Of a stretch of DNA of 48,297 bases, positions 45,966-48,297 are shown piece by piece. Source of the DNA: JAJTHJ01 sp046316025 (GTDB lineage: Bacteria > Pseudomonadota > Gammaproteobacteria > Burkholderiales > Burkholderiaceae_F); NCBI GenBank assembly GCA_046316025.1, contig JBKCXU010000027.1, positions 1 to 48,297 of the forward strand. Reading direction: 5' to 3'. The position numbers and the translations under genes were made by a program. Positions within the stretch are counted from its first letter, which is position 1; every line of letters begins with the position of its first letter. Under the pieces are notes generated by a model. It saw nothing but the letters and a program-made list of their open reading frames with translations, ran no database searches and had not been told where the DNA came from.

Positions 45966-46735
45966 CGCAACTCGCCTAACAGTTCTTTTTTAACGGCTTA
46001 ACCGCGCCGCCTCTTGGGGGGGCTACGCCCCCCCGCCGGCTCGAACCCACCCGGCCCTTCGGGCCACCCGGCATCCCCCCCAGGGGCTCCGCCCCTCGGC
46101 CTACGGCCTTCACCCCACAATTGGCGCTCCCTACGGTCGCGAAGAAAACGAGCCGGCTACGCCGGCCCCAGCACCAACACCATGCAAAGAACCCCACCTG
46201 ACCTCACTGAAGGCCCAACAGCATTCAGAAAAGGAGTGGCTTTCGACGGATAGAACACAGACCGCTTAGATATCCTTCTCCAAGGCCCCACACGGAACCG
46301 AGCAGGCCTATCAGACCGCACGACTGCCCGGAAGCCTCCGAAGACCTCGACAGCGGCACCTAGGGCGATTCAGAGGTCACTTCCTGCAGCTCGCTGCGGC
46401 CGCACACGGGTAACTATCGTCTATCGCGCCACATGCAAGAGCGAAGAAGCTTCGCGCATCAGTTCACGAGTGAAACTGAGCAACTTTTGTGAGCGATAGT
46501 GTCGCTTGACCCAGCGAGGCCGGAATGGTTGGTGGCAATCACGCGCGCCGGGTTTGTGCAGCCCGGCTTTGGTAGCCTTTCCATTCCGAGTTGATTGTTC
46601 CCTTCGTCTCTCCATGTTCGAGTTGCACGAGCCGGGGCCTCGCGATTGCCGCGGCGGGTTCGCGGCAATCCTGGCGGTAACGGCTGACGGTCCTTGCCTC
46701 TCAAATAGCCGAGGTTCAGCGTGGGTCATAGCACC
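45966..46735. other. Noncoding stretch between origin and methyltransferase gene
   Basis: The first 200 bases are GC-rich with many short hairpins (for example GGGGGGCTACGCCCCCC near 46016-46032, and around 46050 and 46150). The remainder has mixed composition and no good gene. A degenerate eighth iteron-like sequence lies at 46418-46433. Short frames on both strands have unlikely products. Confidence 0.5.
46418..46433 (+). repeat. Degenerate iteron-like copy
   Basis: CGTCTATCGCGCCACA matches the iteron except at two centre positions and lies in the same orientation, about 510 bp after iteron 7 and 300 bp before the methyltransferase start. It could be a distant handcuffing or incompatibility site, or a relic. 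Confidence 0.55.
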
Positions 46736-48103
46736 ATGAGCCAGCGAATCGAGGATCGCTTAGCTCAACTCTCGGCGGCCGAGCTTCGGCGGTTGTTAAT
46801 CGAGCATTTGACCAAGCAGAAGCTCGGCCTCACATGGGAGTACGACGCTATCGAGCGCGACGAGGCACTCAATGCTGATGTCGTTTTACCTCGGCTGCGG
46901 GAAGACCTGTCATGCAGCAGCAGTGATCGCCCCGGTGATCCGTACAGGAACCTGATTATCGAAGGCGACAATTTCGATGCGTTGCGGCTGCTGCGAACGA
47001 CGCACGGAAACAAGGTTCGCGTCATCTATATCGACCCTCCCTACAACACGGGTAACCGAGACTGGGTCTACAACGACAAGTACGTTCGCACGACCGATCG
47101 CTGGCGCCACTCAATGTGGCTGGAGTTTCTGTACCAGCGGTTATTGATCGCAAAGGATCTGCTCGCGCCAGACGGGGTGATTCTTGTCTCGATCAACGAT
47201 GAGAACCGCGCACGCCTTGACCTCTTGATGGAGGAAGTCTTCCCGGGCATACGCATCGGGAGCCTCGTCTGGCGAACACGGGATACGACGAGCGTGAAGG
47301 AGAGGAACTTCAGCGACGTACACGAGCACATCCTGGTCTACGGCGGAGAACAGTTCGCCTTCAACGGCAGAGAAAAGACACAGAAAAAGTACCGGAATCC
47401 AGACAACGACTCACGAGGCCCGTGGAACGCCGATCCACTGACGCTGGCCTTTGATCGCTTTGAGAGGGAGAACCTCTACTACCCGATCCAGAGACCGGTC
47501 GGTGGTACCCCTGTGACGAAAACCGCGTGTGGGCCTATGCAACCGAGGCTCGCCTCAAGGAAGGTCAGGCTCTTCAAGCGGAGACGATGGAGGAGTACAT
47601 CCGCCGGAAGCAGATTCTCTTCCCTGCGGACGAGCGCGTCGTTATCTGGGAGTCGATCGACGACTTGCTTGCATCAATCGACGCTGGGGACGTGCCGGTT
47701 ACGCCAAAGCGCAAGCGACCTCTCCTGACTCGCAAGACCCCAGACCTTGCATTCTGGGTCGGTAAGCCTGTCGGCTTTGGCCGTCCGCTGTTCAAGAAGT
47801 TCTGGAAGGACCTACGCAGCCACACCAATCCGGTGAGTTCGTGGATCTTTCGCGTCAACGAGATTTACGATGACGAGGACTTCCTGGCGATCGGGTCCGT
47901 CCAGGCGGGAGAAGGTACCGAGGATATTCAGGCCATCTTTGGCCACAAGGCCTTTCAGTATCCGAAGCCCCCGACCCTGATCCGTGAGGTGCTACGCCAG
48001 GCAAGTCGTCCGGATGACATCGTGCTTGACTTCTTCGCTGGCTCAGGGACTACGGGACAGTGCGTTCTGGAGCTCAACGACGAGGACGGAGGACGGCGCC
48101 GCT
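46736..48103 (+). pseudogene. Type III adenine methyltransferase (Mod), frameshifted and truncated
   Basis: The ATG at 46736 starts a beta-class N6-adenine methyltransferase: FDALRLLRTTHGNKVRVIYIDPPYNTGN (DPPY catalytic motif, about residue 102). Near 47490-47505 the reading frame shifts: YYPIQ is followed in the next frame by RWYPCDENRVWAYATEARL, where homologues run on without a break. Relative to the usual motif about seven bases appear lost. The second frame continues to DIVLDFFAGSGTTGQCVLELNDEDGGRR (the SAM-binding FxGxG motif, out of the usual N-terminal place as expected for this class) and is then cut by an insertion-sequence end at about 48104. No Res subunit gene is visible. Confidence 0.85.
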
Positions 48104-48297
48104 TGTCAGTGTCAGTCCAATACTCCCCACCTGTGTCAATCGAAATCTCCCCACCCCCCGACCTTGGAGGTGGAAGACGATGGAGCAACGAAGTGAAGAG
48201 GTGGGCTTCGGCGTTGCCGCCGGCCTGCATGCCGGCGGCCACGCCGCGGCCGGGGCTACGGGACCGACGCCCCGGGGGGGGGGGGCGGAGGCCGTGG
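48104..48297 (+). mobile_element. Left end of an IS21-like element (partial)
   Basis: Methyltransferase homology stops and TGTCAGTGTCAG begins at 48104. Two 22-bp direct repeats follow at 48110 and 48134, each opening TGTCA and ending CTCCCCACC. A frame opens at the ATG at 48180 after GGAGG and runs off the window; it could be the start of a transposase gene, though the first 39 residues are not recognisable. Repeated terminal motifs just ahead of a transposase gene suggest the IS21 family. A run of 12 G at 48274-48285 suggests poor base quality at the contig edge. Confidence 0.6.

Noticed and set aside
45976..46253. Short frames on both strands after the origin
   Set aside because: They encode Gly/Pro/Arg-rich products generated by the hairpin repeats; no ribosome site or domain.
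1..48297. tRNA or rRNA genes
   Set aside because: No cloverleaf-like or rRNA-like sequence was noticed on either strand.

Overview
The window reads as most of a high-GC conjugative plasmid (or a plasmid-like integrative element) from a proteobacterium, most likely beta- or gammaproteobacterial. There are no chromosomal housekeeping genes. It carries an iteron origin with a RepA initiator, a korA/incC/korB-like partition and control operon, a complete F-type transfer system and small addiction modules. Both edges run into repeat arrays that look like insertion-sequence ends and cut genes: a DUF4942-like gene on the left and a type III methyltransferase gene on the right. The sequence is therefore probably a contig broken at mobile elements.

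Layout. 1-3430 is accessory: a 23-bp tandem repeat array, a truncated DUF4942-like gene, unknown genes, a DinJ/YafQ toxin-antitoxin pair, an MqsA zinc-finger fragment and a hairpin-rich noncoding stretch. 3430-9670 is the relaxosome region: a candidate oriT between divergent accessory genes, then a ribbon-helix-helix protein, TraD, a lone DsbD alpha domain and a TrwC/TraI relaxase-helicase. The core order matches trwABC of R388. 9990-12800 holds a tandem ribbon-helix-helix protein, a LuxR-type regulator without a LuxI, a lytic transglycosylase and a secreted Cys/Pro-rich protein. 12878-31613 is one long plus-strand operon for an F-type type IV secretion system: traA-L-E-K-(micro-ORF)-B-dsbC-V-C-trbI-traF(S26 peptidase)-W-U-trbC-N1-N2-orf-F-H-G. 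Most genes overlap by 1-4 bases, and TraN is split into two separately exported proteins. 31633-32177 is a minus-strand pair with visibly lower GC, placed where entry-exclusion genes often lie. 32260-40151 is a second accessory block: a small TrfB-like regulator, lipoprotein, M48 protease, small membrane proteins, a zeta toxin with a KfrB-like tail, a HAD-OmpA reading frame with an HU gene nested in another frame, a solitary TnpB and a secreted nuclease. 41087-45965 is the backbone: the DUF1249-parA-parB-korA-like cluster, an antidote-type HTH protein, RepA, seven iterons, a DnaA box and an AT-rich stretch.

The most striking feature is a 16-bp palindrome, CTTTCGCGCGCGAAAG and close variants, found nine times and spread over about 41 kb. 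Copies lie in the par promoter region, just upstream of the promoter before the HTH and repA genes, over a ribosome-binding site, and inside coding sequence, twice in signal-peptide codons. Its distribution resembles the KorB operators of RK2, and the window encodes both a KorB/ParB-like and a KorA/TrfB-like protein. I infer that the palindrome is the operator or centromere site of a plasmid-wide regulatory network whose site differs from the known KorB operator.
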